From positions 186,001-250,000 of the forward strand of contig NZ_JNIF01000004.1 of assembly GCF_000702445.1 (NCBI RefSeq): 64,000 bases of DNA. Reading direction: 5' to 3'. Of this stretch, positions 19,396 through 29,301 are shown piece by piece. The notes beneath the pieces are model-generated. The model saw only the letters and a program-made list of their open reading frames with translations. It made no database searches and was not told where the DNA came from. The first letter of the stretch is position 1, and each line of letters begins with the position of its first letter. This DNA comes from Bryobacter aggregatus MPL3 (lineage in GTDB: Bacteria > Acidobacteriota > Terriglobia > Bryobacterales > Bryobacteraceae). Position numbers and translations under genes: made by a program.

Positions 19396-21945
19396 TTACC
19401 GATTGCGGAGAGGCATGAGCAGGGGCGACGAGGTGCGTCCCTCAATGGATACCGAGAGATTGTAATTCCCATCGGAAAGACCGCGGGGGATCGTTACTGT
19501 CGTTTGGAACACGTTCGCTGCGATGCGGTTCACCTTGGCGGTGTAGAGCTGGGTCTCACCCAGATTGACGGCGACCTGATTGCCCCGCAAGGTTGCTTCC
19601 GGCAACAGTGTAGGTTCGGTGAAGGTGAGTGTCAGGGTATCGCCGCCATTCGCCGGACGGCCGGTATCGATCGCATAAAAATCCGGTCCTTCCATGCGCT
19701 GGATGGTGGGGGCGCCGCCGGAGATGGCAACCAATACTGTATTCACCGTTTCTCCGTCAATGAGAATGCGCAGCAGCGCCAAACCGGCGTTCATCGTTGC
19801 TGGAATTTGCAGGCTCACGCGGCCACTGCCGGCTGCCAGTACCGGGATCGCCTGGTCATTGAGGAAGGCGCTGGCATGAGCACTTGCTGCCTCTAAGCCT
19901 GCAACGCTCACGATCGCATTGGAGCCTGGATAGACAAAAGGTTGTCCGTTTTCAGCCGTCCACTGGGGATCCGGCTGCAGCGCGGCCTTGCCGAAGTTTC
20001 CTGTTCCCGTTTGCACGCTGATGGCATTGACTTGGCGCAAATGATTGAGGCCGGTTTGTACGGTGGCAGTGAAGGTGCCAGGGCTTGCATGTGCTCCCGT
20101 CACCACACTGACCCAAAGCTTTGTTGCGGACACGACGCGCAGAGCGCGGACTTGAATGTCACTCGAGCCAAATCCAACGGAAACGTGTCCGTCCTGGAAA
20201 TGCGCTCCGGGGGCTTCAATCTCAATCACAGACTCACTGCCAATCTTTACCGTTGACGGATTCAATGAGAATGAATTCGCATCGCTATCGGCGTATGGCA
20301 ATTGAGAGGGGGCGTTGGGATTGAGGAACAGGGAGCTCTGGCCATCGGAGTTCAGTACAATCACGCGACCGACATGGCCAGTCGGGGCGGATGGCGGTAC
20401 GAAGGTAATTGCTTTGCCGGATTCGTCAACGGAACGAATGGTGGCGGCTTCGCCATCGATCAAGACGCGCGAACTGCTGTTGAACCCGGAACCACTCAGT
20501 GTCGCCAGACGCTTGTCTTCTCCTGCTGCACTCACCCAACTGACATTTGCGACCTCTGGCGCCTGCCGTGCCGCCACTTGAATTGCTGACGGAAGCACCC
20601 AGGCTTCGGTGCCATTATCGAGCACAAGATGACGTTCGCCCTCACTGAGAAAGCCCGAGAGGAAGAGATCGAAAATGATGTAGTTGTTGCTGAAGCCGCG
20701 CACGGAATTGATGGCGGGTGACCCGCCTAAAATCATGGATCGCAGGCCAGCGATGGGTTTCGAGTCTGCGGTGACAAAGCCATAGCCACTGGCGACAAAC
20801 AAGGGGTTCACCACCAGCGGGGTGATGAAGGCCGGGCGAATCGCAATCGAGTTATTGAAGTAGCTATAGGTGGTCGGATAAAAGAGCGTGGTTGGCGTGG
20901 TGCGGCGGTTCACTGCGAAATTAATACCTGCCACCAACTGTCCAGCGGCGACATTGATGGTCTGCGCTCCTTGCGGGTCACGGGTGCCGGGAAAAAACTG
21001 CAGGTCGAAAAGATTGTTTGCCGGAATCTGGTTATTTTCCGGATCGCGCGGCGGAATGACATCACCCGGAGTGGCCTGGCCGCTGACCGGTGGCGGAATG
21101 GCATGTGTGTAAATCAGGTAGGGTCCGGCAGGAACGCCCTGGATGCGATAAGTGCCATCGGGGTTGGTTAGCGTGTTGACGGCCGTCCCGTTCAAAGACA
21201 ACACCACGACGCTGGCAAGGTTGACACCCACGCCGTTCTGTGTCACGCGTCCCGTTACGGTGCCAAACAGGCTGGTGAAGTTCTTCGAAGGATAGAGCGT
21301 CGAAATTCCAGCAATGTCATCGGCCGCAATGGGTTTGGAGCGCGTGGTGGCCCGGGTCATTTGGGTAGACATCGCCGCGGAGGAGAAGCTGTGCTGCAGA
21401 CCGAGAGCGTGCCCGAACTCATGGACCGCATTGAGGAAAAAGGCTTCGGAGTAGCTGGGCAATGCCTGATTCATGACATTGCTCAGGTCTTTGCGGAAAA
21501 CAATCAAGGAGCGGAGAATCGGCGTGAAGGGCTCGGTGCTGGTGGTCGTCTCTGCCTTAACAGTTGGCCCAGCGTACGAAATGATTCCCGGCGGAACCTC
21601 GTCGAAGATGATGTCAATGCCAGGGGCGCTTTGCGGGGTGGCGGCAGCGGTGGCGTAGCCACCAAAGTTGAGCCGCAACTCACTGGTGGATACGTCGCTC
21701 CAGGTGCGGCTGGCGAGCAGTAACTGGCTCATCAACGCAGTCTGGTTGTCTCCGTCGGCGAGCTTCTCTAAACCATCGGAAATGATGAAGAAGGGAACGG
21801 TTTTGTTGACGAGCGCATTGAGATCAAATTTCTCGTAGATCGGTTGCTGGTAACCGGTTTGGTTCGAGTAGCGGACGAAATGATAGTTGGCGGTTGCAGT
21901 TGCGGCGAGCAATGCAATCAGGGGGAGCGAACGGGTGAACTTCAT
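19396..21945 (-). CDS. secreted matrixin-type zinc metalloprotease with Ig-like repeats
   Basis: An 849-residue protein with a signal peptide (LPLIALLAATATA). The metzincin motif HEFGHALGLQH begins at residue 175, followed by AAMSTQMTR and the ADDIAGISTLYP segment, as in M10 matrixins. A carboxypeptidase-regulatory-like domain (about 228-290, GRVTQNGVGVNLASVVV ... DGTYRIQGVPAG) and several IPT/TIG-like repeats make up the rest. It probably degrades or binds extracellular protein. Its start overlaps the stop of the upstream gene 21942-22463 by four bases. Confidence 0.85.
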   Translation of the reverse strand: MKFTRSLPLIALLAATATANYHFVRYSNQTGYQQPIYEKFDLNALVNKTVPFFIISDGLEKLADGDNQTALMSQLLLASRTWSDVSTSELRLNFGGYATAAATPQSAPGIDIIFDEVPPGIISYAGPTVKAETTTSTEPFTPILRSLIVFRKDLSNVMNQALPSYSEAFFLNAVHEFGHALGLQHSFSSAAMSTQMTRATTRSKPIAADDIAGISTLYPSKNFTSLFGTVTGRVTQNGVGVNLASVVVLSLNGTAVNTLTNPDGTYRIQGVPAGPYLIYTHAIPPPVSGQATPGDVIPPRDPENNQIPANNLFDLQFFPGTRDPQGAQTINVAAGQLVAGINFAVNRRTTPTTLFYPTTYSYFNNSIAIRPAFITPLVVNPLFVASGYGFVTADSKPIAGLRSMILGGSPAINSVRGFSNNYIIFDLFLSGFLSEGERHLVLDNGTEAWVLPSAIQVAARQAPEVANVSWVSAAGEDKRLATLSGSGFNSSSRVLIDGEAATIRSVDESGKAITFVPPSAPTGHVGRVIVLNSDGQSSLFLNPNAPSQLPYADSDANSFSLNPSTVKIGSESVIEIEAPGAHFQDGHVSVGFGSSDIQVRALRVVSATKLWVSVVTGAHASPGTFTATVQTGLNHLRQVNAISVQTGTGNFGKAALQPDPQWTAENGQPFVYPGSNAIVSVAGLEAASAHASAFLNDQAIPVLAAGSGRVSLQIPATMNAGLALLRILIDGETVNTVLVAISGGAPTIQRMEGPDFYAIDTGRPANGGDTLTLTFTEPTLLPEATLRGNQVAVNLGETQLYTAKVNRIAANVFQTTVTIPRGLSDGNYNLSVSIEGRTSSPLLMPLRNR

Positions 21946-22463
21946 CGCGTCCTCGGTCCTAGCTTTGCCGTGATCTCGGACAGTTTCATGCGGATGCCAT
22001 GGTCCTCCACCCGTTGTCCGCGAGCGTTCAACATCCGCTCATGACTCGCTGTACGGTTGGCGACCAACTCGCCGTTTGCATCCTTGGTGACTCCAAGAAG
22101 GCCCTGGCTCAGTCCCATGATCTGCTTCAGACCTGATTTTCCTTGCCAGAGAAAGAGAAGGTATTCCGTATTGCGCTCGAGGCTGGGCGTCCCTTCAATG
22201 CTCTGCCGGTACCCCGAGGCGACACCACCCGGAATGGCCACCTGGACTTTTGCTGTCCCGCTTCCCTTCAACCGCTCTTTCACGTTGACTTCGCAGACGG
22301 TCCAGATGACAGGAGGGCGATAGAGGTAATTGCAATAGTTGACGGTGCCGCGAACAATCTCAGTGGACTCGTTGATCAAACGGTCGGTCGAGAGTTGCTC
22401 GAGCGTCGCTGCGCCGCAAATCATTGCAGCCAGCAGGGGGAGTGTGGATCGGCGAAACAGCAT
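21942..22463 (-). CDS. hypothetical secreted protein paired with matrixin protease
   Basis: A 173-residue protein with a signal peptide (TLPLLAAMICGAATLEQL). I do not recognise a named domain. Visible features are the early LSTDRLINESTEIVRGTV segment, two Cys residues in NYCNYLYRPPVIWTVCEV, and a beta-rich body with VQVAIPGGVASG and YLLFLWQG. It is translationally coupled (ATGA overlap) to the matrixin protease, so it may be a chaperone, inhibitor or partner of that protease. That role is inferred from position only. Confidence 0.75.
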   Translation of the reverse strand: MLFRRSTLPLLAAMICGAATLEQLSTDRLINESTEIVRGTVNYCNYLYRPPVIWTVCEVNVKERLKGSGTAKVQVAIPGGVASGYRQSIEGTPSLERNTEYLLFLWQGKSGLKQIMGLSQGLLGVTKDANGELVANRTASHERMLNARGQRVEDHGIRMKLSEITAKLGPRTR

Positions 22464-22613
22464 TGTCTTTCCGCAAGCTTCCGGAGCACGTGAGCTTCCG
22501 AAGTACAGTGTTGATTCTAAAGCATTTGTTCTGGCTGAGCAACTTTTTGGTGTGGCGGCGCGACACAGAATGCCCCACTCGCTTGTCTCAAGTCGGGGTA
22601 TGGTGAGAGGAAC

Positions 22614-24158
22614 ATGAGGATCTTATCGGCTCTTCTTCTGCTTGTTCTGAGCGTTTGGGGGCAGAGCATTACTGTGGACCGGCTGGGGCGGACGACACCT
22701 CGGAGCAGCCTGTTGTCCTTTCTCAAAAGCGCGAGAGACGGCAACTACAACAAGGCCATCCACTACATTCAATTTAGTAAGCAAGAGACTGAAAAAGAAA
22801 AGCTTGAGATTGCAAGGCAGCTCCTTTTTGTACTCGACCGGGGCTTTGTGGGCAACCTCGACTCCGTCAGTGCGAAACCGGAGGGGGCGGCCGATGATGG
22901 GCTTCCTGGCGATCGCGAGACGGTCGGCGCGGTGGTGGGCGCGGATCAGTCGAGCGAAGTCCAGATGGTACGGGTGATGGAGAATGGGCAGCAGGTCTGG
23001 TTGTTGAGCAGTGAGACGGCGGAGATGGCGCCGCAGCTTTTTCCGGAGTTTGGATTTCCTTTGGTTGAAAAGTATCTTCCGAAGGCCATGCTCGACATTC
23101 ACATTCTGTCGATGCCGTTGTGGGTGCTGGTGGCGATCCTGGCTGCCTTTCCCGTGGCCATGGCGATGGCCTGGGGAATTGCCTGGCTTTTCCTACGGCT
23201 GATTCCGAAGAAATGGGAAGTGGCGAAGAGGCCGAGCTTCCCCGTCGTCCTCTTCATTGGCCTTTTGCTGCACAGCATTGTTTCGCAATTTCTGGGCCTT
23301 CCGTTGCTGTACCGGGTCTGGTACACCCGGGTCATTATTGTTCTTTGGCTGGCGGCTTGGGTCTGGGCGATCTTCAGCATCATTGGCCATCTGGATCTTC
23401 GGGTGCGCGGCTATCTGTTGCGCAATCATTTGAGTTCCACGCAAGCGATGCTGCAGTTGGGACGCCGGCTGCTCCAGATTTTTGTCATCCTCGGCGCGAT
23501 TCTCATTGGGCTGCGGAGCTTCGGGTTTGACATCACCGCCGCCCTTGCCGGTCTGGGAATCGGCGGCATTGCGATTGCTTTTGCGGCGCAGAAAACGCTT
23601 GAGAATGTTTTTGGTGGCCTCTCGCTCCTGAGCGACCAAAGCATCCGTGTCGGCGACAGCTGCCAGTTTGGTGCGGTGTCTGCGACGGTGGAAGACATTG
23701 GTCTCCGCGCGACCCGCTTCCGGACGGTGCAGCGCAGTGTCCTTTATATTCCGAACGGACAACTGGCGGCGATGAATATCGAAAATCTTGGCCAGCGCGA
23801 TCGCATCCTGTTCCGCCATACGATCGGAATCAAGTATGGTCTTTCTCCGGAAGGCCTTTTCCATCTTCTGGAAGACATGCGGTCTCTGCTCGAGAAGGAT
23901 GAGCGGATTGCACCGGACGGGCGCCGGGTCCGCTTCTTAAAATTGGCGGACTCTTCGCTTGACATCGAGATGTTTGCCTATGTTCTGACCAAGGACTTCC
24001 AGCTCTTTCTCCAAATTCAGGAAGAGATCCTCCTTCATGTGATGGAAATCGTGAGGGAACATGGCACAGACTTCGCCTTTCCCTCGCAGACCTTATATGT
24101 GGAGCAGGCCAATCTACCCATTCCCCGGTCGCAGGATCCACCGGCTCCTACGGCTTGA
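22614..24158 (+). CDS. MscS-family mechanosensitive ion channel with periplasmic N-terminus
   Basis: A 514-residue protein. It has an N-terminal signal peptide, an extracytoplasmic region of about 150 residues, then four or five membrane segments. The last is the pore helix (AALAGLGIGGIAIAFAAQKTLENVFGG), followed by the beta domain SIRVGDSCQFGAVSATVEDIGLRATRFRT. This is the MscS core; the family releases solutes during hypo-osmotic shock. The N-terminal extension is longer than in E. coli MscS. The 3' end overlaps the converging S9 peptidase gene by 11 bp. Confidence 0.92.
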   Translation: MRILSALLLLVLSVWGQSITVDRLGRTTPRSSLLSFLKSARDGNYNKAIHYIQFSKQETEKEKLEIARQLLFVLDRGFVGNLDSVSAKPEGAADDGLPGDRETVGAVVGADQSSEVQMVRVMENGQQVWLLSSETAEMAPQLFPEFGFPLVEKYLPKAMLDIHILSMPLWVLVAILAAFPVAMAMAWGIAWLFLRLIPKKWEVAKRPSFPVVLFIGLLLHSIVSQFLGLPLLYRVWYTRVIIVLWLAAWVWAIFSIIGHLDLRVRGYLLRNHLSSTQAMLQLGRRLLQIFVILGAILIGLRSFGFDITAALAGLGIGGIAIAFAAQKTLENVFGGLSLLSDQSIRVGDSCQFGAVSATVEDIGLRATRFRTVQRSVLYIPNGQLAAMNIENLGQRDRILFRHTIGIKYGLSPEGLFHLLEDMRSLLEKDERIAPDGRRVRFLKLADSSLDIEMFAYVLTKDFQLFLQIQEEILLHVMEIVREHGTDFAFPSQTLYVEQANLPIPRSQDPPAPTA

Positions 24159-26451
24159 GATTCTTCTCAAAGAGACGGAAGATCCGCTTGTACTCATCGG
24201 ACCAGGACGTGGGTTCGAGGAAGGCGTGGTCTTCCACCGGATAAGAGGCCAGTTCCCAGTTTTCTTTTCCGAGCTCGATGAGCTTTTGCGCGAGACGGAC
24301 ACTGTCCTGGTAGTGAACGTTGACATCCACCATGCCGTGGCAAATGAGCAGGGCACCTTTTAACCCCTGGGCGTGATAGATGGGTGAACTTTTGCGATAG
24401 GCTTCCGGATCCTTCTGTGGCTCGTTCAGGATATTCGCGGTATAGCCGTGGTTGTAATGGGCCCAGTCGGTGACGGGGCGTAATGCCGCTCCGGCGGCAA
24501 AGGTGTCGGGAGCGGTGAAGAGCCCCATCAGTGTAAGGAAGCCACCGTAGCTGCCGCCGTAGATTCCAATCTTTTTCGCATGAACCCCTTGGGTGGAGAC
24601 CAGCCAGTTCACGGCGTCGAGGTGGTCCTCCAGATCCTTGCCTCCCATGAAACGGTAGATGCCGGTACGCCAATCCCGGCCGTAGCCGGCGCTCGCCCGG
24701 TAGTCGATTTCGAGAACCAGATAGCCGGCTTCCATCAGGATGTGGTGGAACATGTACTCGCGGAAATAATTTGGACTCCACCACTTGTGGACGTCCTGGG
24801 TGTAGCCGGCACCATGGACGAAGAGGACCGCGGGCGAGTTCGCTTTCCATTTCGCCGGTTTGAAGATGCGGGCCGGAATCTTCTTTCCATCGCGCGCGGG
24901 AATTTCGAGCAGCGGTGTTTCGAGCCACTGGCGCGACAGGAAGTCCGGTGAGGGCGAGGTGGTCAGTTGTTTGCCGTCGACGTAGAGTTCGTCGGGTTTT
25001 GTGGTGTAGCTGTAGATGTCGGCCATCCCTTTTTCGTCTGGCGCGAGAGTGACCTGGTGGCGGCCCACAGCGTTGGTCAGTTTGACCTTTTTTCCGCTGG
25101 CCCAGTCCAGGGAATAGAAGTGGTGCTCGTAGGGGCTGCCTTCATTGGTGGTGAGGAAGAAGGTTTTTTTGTCGCGGGAGAGATTGAGGTCGAGCACTTC
25201 GTAGTTGCCGGAGGTGAGCGGTTTCAAGTCCCCGCCGGCGAAGGGTTGAGTGTAGAGGTGCGAATATCCGGTGCGTTCGCTTTGGTAGTAGATGGTTTCG
25301 TCGTCTGCAAGAAAACCCATCCGCGCACTGCCACCAAAGCCGACGATGCCAGGGCCACCGATCCAGGCGTCATCGTGATCCTGGCTGAGGATGCGGGCTT
25401 TTGCCGCAGGAATGTCGAGTGCCATGCGCCAGAGATCTTTGTTGTCGGTGGAACGGAGCAGAAAGAGACACTTTTGTGCGTTGTCACTGCAGACGATTCC
25501 CGCAGGGGAGACAGTCTTGGGTTTCTCTCCCAGCCCGAGATCGACATTCCGGACTTCGCCTGTCGCCGTATTGATGATGGCGATCCGGGAGCGGGACTGG
25601 AGATCGCCGACAAAACTGCGGGAGTCCAGATCTTCCGTATAACCGGATTCCGTTACATAGTTGGGTACGATGGCTTCCTTGGCTCCTTCGGGACGTTCGG
25701 TGAAGATGGCGATGACGAACTTGCGATCTCCACTGAGGCGGAGGCTGGATGCGAAATTACGCGGGGCGAGGTAGTGCGGCTTGCGTGGATTCTCGCGGCG
25801 CTGGCGGGCCCGGTTTTCTTCCCGGAGTGCGGCCCGTTCTTTGATGATGGCGAGCAGATCCTTTTCTTCCTGTTTGAGAAAGTCCCTGGAACTGAGTTCC
25901 TTCTTCGGATCGAGCTTAGGCTCCTCTTCGTCGTTTGCGGGCTTGCCGCTGCGGATGTCGGTGAGTTGCTCGACACTGCCGTCTGACAGGGAGTGGACAA
26001 AGAGGTTGCCCGCGCGTTGGTAGGAGATCGCTTTGCCATCGGGGAGGAAGCGCGGTTGCATTTCGATGTCCGTGGTGGCGGTCAGCCGCTTCGCCTGGTC
26101 GAGGGTGAAGTCATAGAGCCAGACGTCGCCGGAGTGGATGTAGACGCAACGCTGGTGCGCCAGGTCGGAATCGCAAGTGACCGGAGGGGCGAGCCGGGCT
26201 TCTTCCTCGCTGAGTTTGCCCAGATTGCTGCCATCGCGATTCACTGTATAGGTGTCGAGGGGAGAGCGGATGGCGTCGGTGTAGCGCTTCCATTGGAAGT
26301 AGAGCTTCTTGCCATCGCCCGACCAGCGAACTCCGCCGGGCGTGTAACCGCTGAAGCGCGGGCCTTGCATGACGGTTTCGATCGTGAGCTTTTGTGGCTG
26401 TCCCAGCAGGCAGGTTGTGAGGGCAAGCCAGGCCAAGGTGCGGAGTTTCAT
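24148..26451 (-). CDS. S9 family prolyl-oligopeptidase-type peptidase (DPP IV-like)
   Basis: A 767-residue secreted peptidase with an N-terminal signal peptide and a beta-propeller (residues about 30-500) preceding the C-terminal alpha/beta-hydrolase domain. The nucleophile is Ser634 in GGSYGG; the Asp lies in HGMVDVNVHY and the His in VEDHAF near residue 742. It probably releases dipeptides or cleaves after proline in oligopeptides. A charged insert (about 190-225, EEPKLDPKKELSSRDFLKQE) sits in the propeller, as in several acidobacterial homologues. Divergent from the aminotransferase gene. Confidence 0.92.
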   Translation of the reverse strand: MKLRTLAWLALTTCLLGQPQKLTIETVMQGPRFSGYTPGGVRWSGDGKKLYFQWKRYTDAIRSPLDTYTVNRDGSNLGKLSEEEARLAPPVTCDSDLAHQRCVYIHSGDVWLYDFTLDQAKRLTATTDIEMQPRFLPDGKAISYQRAGNLFVHSLSDGSVEQLTDIRSGKPANDEEEPKLDPKKELSSRDFLKQEEKDLLAIIKERAALREENRARQRRENPRKPHYLAPRNFASSLRLSGDRKFVIAIFTERPEGAKEAIVPNYVTESGYTEDLDSRSFVGDLQSRSRIAIINTATGEVRNVDLGLGEKPKTVSPAGIVCSDNAQKCLFLLRSTDNKDLWRMALDIPAAKARILSQDHDDAWIGGPGIVGFGGSARMGFLADDETIYYQSERTGYSHLYTQPFAGGDLKPLTSGNYEVLDLNLSRDKKTFFLTTNEGSPYEHHFYSLDWASGKKVKLTNAVGRHQVTLAPDEKGMADIYSYTTKPDELYVDGKQLTTSPSPDFLSRQWLETPLLEIPARDGKKIPARIFKPAKWKANSPAVLFVHGAGYTQDVHKWWSPNYFREYMFHHILMEAGYLVLEIDYRASAGYGRDWRTGIYRFMGGKDLEDHLDAVNWLVSTQGVHAKKIGIYGGSYGGFLTLMGLFTAPDTFAAGAALRPVTDWAHYNHGYTANILNEPQKDPEAYRKSSPIYHAQGLKGALLICHGMVDVNVHYQDSVRLAQKLIELGKENWELASYPVEDHAFLEPTSWSDEYKRIFRLFEKNLKP

Positions 26452-26489
26452 GGTTGAGATTTATGGTACCCGGATTGACGTTTTCTACA

Positions 26490-27683
26490 ATGGAAGGAAT
26501 GTCTTTATCGAACGAAGAGTTTTACCGCATCGCGAAACTGCCGCCCTATGTATTTGCCGTTGTCAATGAGATGAAGGCAAACCTGAGGGCAGCACAACAC
26601 GATGTGGTGGACTTTGGGATGGGGAATCCAGATGGCGCGACACCGCGGCCAATCGTCAACAAGCTGGTAGAAGCCGCACGCAACCCGAGGAATCATCGCT
26701 ACAGCATGTCCAAGGGCATTCCACGTTTGCGCGAAGCCATTGTGGAACGCTATGACCGCAAGTGGGGCGTGAAGCTTGACCCCAACAAGGAAGCCATTGC
26801 GACCATTGGCGCCAAAGAAGGTTTGGCCCATCTGATGTTTGCCGTGGTGGGACCGGGCGACGTGGTGGCGCTGCCAAACCCCTGCTATCCGATCCACCAG
26901 TACGGTGTGACGATGGCCGAAGGCACACCTTGCATTTTGCCGATGAATACGCCGGATGAGTTTCTGAACCGGCTGGAAGATGTCTATCGCAAGGAAGTGA
27001 AGAAGCCGAAAGCCGTGTTGATCAGCTTTCCGCACAATCCGACCACTCATACGGTGGAGCTCGATTTCTTCCGCCACGTTTTGAATCTGGCTGCGAAGCA
27101 TGGATCGATGGTGATCCACGACTTTGCCTATGCGGACCTCGGTTTTGATGGCTGGCAGCCGCCGAGCATTCTGCAGATCGATGGCGCCAAGGAGCATGCC
27201 GTTGAGATCTTCTCGATGACCAAGAGCTACAACATGGCCGGTTGGCGTGTGGGCTTTGTGTTGGGCAACCAGAAGATGATCAACGCTCTGGGGCGGATCA
27301 AGAGTTATCTGGACTACGGGAATTTCCAGCCCGTGCAGATTGCCTCGATCATCGCCTTGCGTGAGTGCGAAGAAGAGACGCAGAAGATTTGCAACATCTA
27401 TCAGAAGCGGCGCGATCTTCTGGTGAACGGCCTGAACCGCGCAGGCTGGGCGGTGGAGAAGCCCAAGGGCAGCATGTTCCTTTGGGCGCCGATTCCCGAA
27501 CGCTTCAAGGCCATGGGGTCACTGGAGTTTTCCAAGCAACTGTTGGAGAAAGCGCTAGTGGCAGTGGCTCCGGGCATTGGCTTTGGCCCGCTCGGCGAAG
27601 GTTATGTCCGCTTTGCATTCATTGAGAACAATCATCGGATGCGGCAGGCCTTGCAGGGGATCAAGCATTTCCTAAATAGCTAA
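26490..27683 (+). CDS. alaC: alanine transaminase, AlaC type
   Basis: A PLP-dependent class I aminotransferase of about 397 residues from the ATG at 26490. It matches E. coli AlaC closely in pattern: RIAKLPPYVFAVVNEMK, DFGMGNPDGATP, TIGAKEGLAHLM, NPCYPIHQYG, FPHNPTTHTVELDFF, and the PLP-lysine motif SMTKSYNMAGWRVGF (Lys245). It converts pyruvate and glutamate to alanine and 2-oxoglutarate, or a related keto-acid reaction. A TTG at 26454 gives a longer reading but overlaps the divergent promoter region. The stop overlaps the next ATG by one base. Confidence 0.88.
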   Translation: MEGMSLSNEEFYRIAKLPPYVFAVVNEMKANLRAAQHDVVDFGMGNPDGATPRPIVNKLVEAARNPRNHRYSMSKGIPRLREAIVERYDRKWGVKLDPNKEAIATIGAKEGLAHLMFAVVGPGDVVALPNPCYPIHQYGVTMAEGTPCILPMNTPDEFLNRLEDVYRKEVKKPKAVLISFPHNPTTHTVELDFFRHVLNLAAKHGSMVIHDFAYADLGFDGWQPPSILQIDGAKEHAVEIFSMTKSYNMAGWRVGFVLGNQKMINALGRIKSYLDYGNFQPVQIASIIALRECEEETQKICNIYQKRRDLLVNGLNRAGWAVEKPKGSMFLWAPIPERFKAMGSLEFSKQLLEKALVAVAPGIGFGPLGEGYVRFAFIENNHRMRQALQGIKHFLNS

Positions 27684-28621
27684 TGCGCCTGCCGGAGCCC
27701 ATCCCGCTCACTCAAATCGATGTGGCTCAGATGACCGGGCTACTCGATGAGGAGACCCAGCGCTATCAGGAATGGTATCGCTGGGATTTTCGGGCGACTG
27801 CCGAACTGGTGAAGCAACTGGTGGCGACGCGCTCTTTGGGTGGGATGGCGTTGGTGGATGGCGGCCGGGTGGTGGGGTATTCGTACTTTGTGATTGATGA
27901 TACGAAGGCACTGATTGGCGATGCCTATGTGTGCGATGTGTGGGCGAGCGCAGCCAGTGAGCGCTTGCTGCTGGCGACGACTCTGGAGGCGGTGCGGGAG
28001 TTTTCGCAAGTGCGGCGTCTCGAATCACAACCGATGATGCTGCGCTATGCGTACTCCCACCCGAAGGCTGTGCGGCACGAACGGATGTTTCTCGAGGTGC
28101 CGCTCGCCGAGGTGCGTTGGCCAAATGGAGTGCAGGAGCCGGCGGGATACAGAATCGAGAACTGGGCGTGGCGGGCGGAAGAAGACGCGGCTCAATTGTT
28201 ATACCGGGCCTACCGGGGACACATGGATTCCGAGATCAACGATCAGTATCGGGCTCCGGGCAAGTCACGGTCCTATCTGGCGAATCTGATTCGCTATCCG
28301 GTGTGTGGGGACTTTTGTCCGGCCGCTTCGTTTACGGTCACGGAGAAAGAAAACGGACAAACAGTGGGGATGGTATTGACGACTGTGTCTGAACAGGTGG
28401 GGCACATTGCGCAGCTTTGTGTGGAGTCTAGCGCGCGGGGCAGGGGATTAGGGCGCTTATTGCTGTGGGCGGCACTGGCAAAGTTCAGTGAATTGGGTTG
28501 TGAGTATTCGACCTTGACGGTGACGGCGGCGAATGAAGTGGCGATTCGACTGTATAACTCCGCTGGCTATGTCGAGCGGAGCCGGGTGGCCGCCTATGTC
28601 TGGCCTGGTTGGCCGTTTTGA
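27683..28621 (+). CDS. GNAT family N-acetyltransferase
   Basis: A 312-residue protein with two GNAT-like halves. The C-terminal half carries the acetyl-CoA motif: HIAQLCVESSARGRGLGRLLL with the RGxGLG pyrophosphate loop, then ANEVAIRLYNSAGY. The N-terminal half (GGRVVGYSYFVID) looks like a degenerate GNAT domain. Its start codon overlaps the alaC stop, so the two genes are co-translated. Substrate unknown. Confidence 0.85.
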   Translation: MRLPEPIPLTQIDVAQMTGLLDEETQRYQEWYRWDFRATAELVKQLVATRSLGGMALVDGGRVVGYSYFVIDDTKALIGDAYVCDVWASAASERLLLATTLEAVREFSQVRRLESQPMMLRYAYSHPKAVRHERMFLEVPLAEVRWPNGVQEPAGYRIENWAWRAEEDAAQLLYRAYRGHMDSEINDQYRAPGKSRSYLANLIRYPVCGDFCPAASFTVTEKENGQTVGMVLTTVSEQVGHIAQLCVESSARGRGLGRLLLWAALAKFSELGCEYSTLTVTAANEVAIRLYNSAGYVERSRVAAYVWPGWPF

Positions 28622-28675
28622 CAAAGGGCGGACTGCGATCGCTTTTCAGTGACGCAGCCCGCCAGGAGAAGCGCG

Positions 28676-29104
28676 TTACTGCTCGCGCAAGAGGTATTTC
28701 GGTTTCTCGATGGACGAGTTGCGGACCGCGATCCCGACTTTGACTGCAGTGAGTCCGAAGTTCGCGTAGGTGAGCGGCTTGGCGAAGGCGGGGGCGCGGT
28801 TGACGAGGATGGTTTGGCTGGCGAGGATGCCGCCGACGATGCCGAGCTTGATGCCCATTCCTTTGGCGCCGAAGGTGCCATTGCTGGAGCGGAGCATGGG
28901 GTTGGATTCCATTTTTCCCCAGGAGGACTGGACATCGGCGAAGGAGGCGGCGGTGAGCGCAACGGCGCTCCAGATCCAACGCTTCTGGGCTTTTTGCTGG
29001 ATGCGGGCTTCTTCTTGAAGGTTGCGGGGATGCTCGATGACGTCGGCGAAGCTCAGGCTGGCGGTGAGGGAAGCAAACAGGGATAGCACCATGATTTTGC
29101 GCAT
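28676..29104 (-). CDS. hypothetical membrane protein
   Basis: A 142-residue protein of unknown family. It has an N-terminal signal peptide (MVLSLFASLTASLSFADV) and two or three further hydrophobic stretches (WIWSAVALTAASFADV, IKLGIVGGILASQTILV). Codon use is like that of its neighbours and there is an AGGAGA upstream of the start. It lies alone between the converging GNAT gene and the divergent amidohydrolase. The 197-bp gap 29105-29301 shows only promoter-like AT-rich spots. Confidence 0.65.
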   Translation of the reverse strand: MRKIMVLSLFASLTASLSFADVIEHPRNLQEEARIQQKAQKRWIWSAVALTAASFADVQSSWGKMESNPMLRSSNGTFGAKGMGIKLGIVGGILASQTILVNRAPAFAKPLTYANFGLTAVKVGIAVRNSSIEKPKYLLREQ

Positions 29105-29301
29105 TGGATTCGGTCTCCTTTTTCTTTGTGAGCCGCCCGGTGTTTGTGGCGTTGGGCTCAGGCTCGATTCCCATCTTGGGCGTCCGTGAGAAATGGATCT
29201 TGAACCTTTCTGGGCCCTTGTACCGGCCTGAAGCTCGTTGCCCGTTGGGGATACTCCTGTGGGCCCTTAGTCCTAACTGGCCATAGGTACACTATCTACT
29301 T

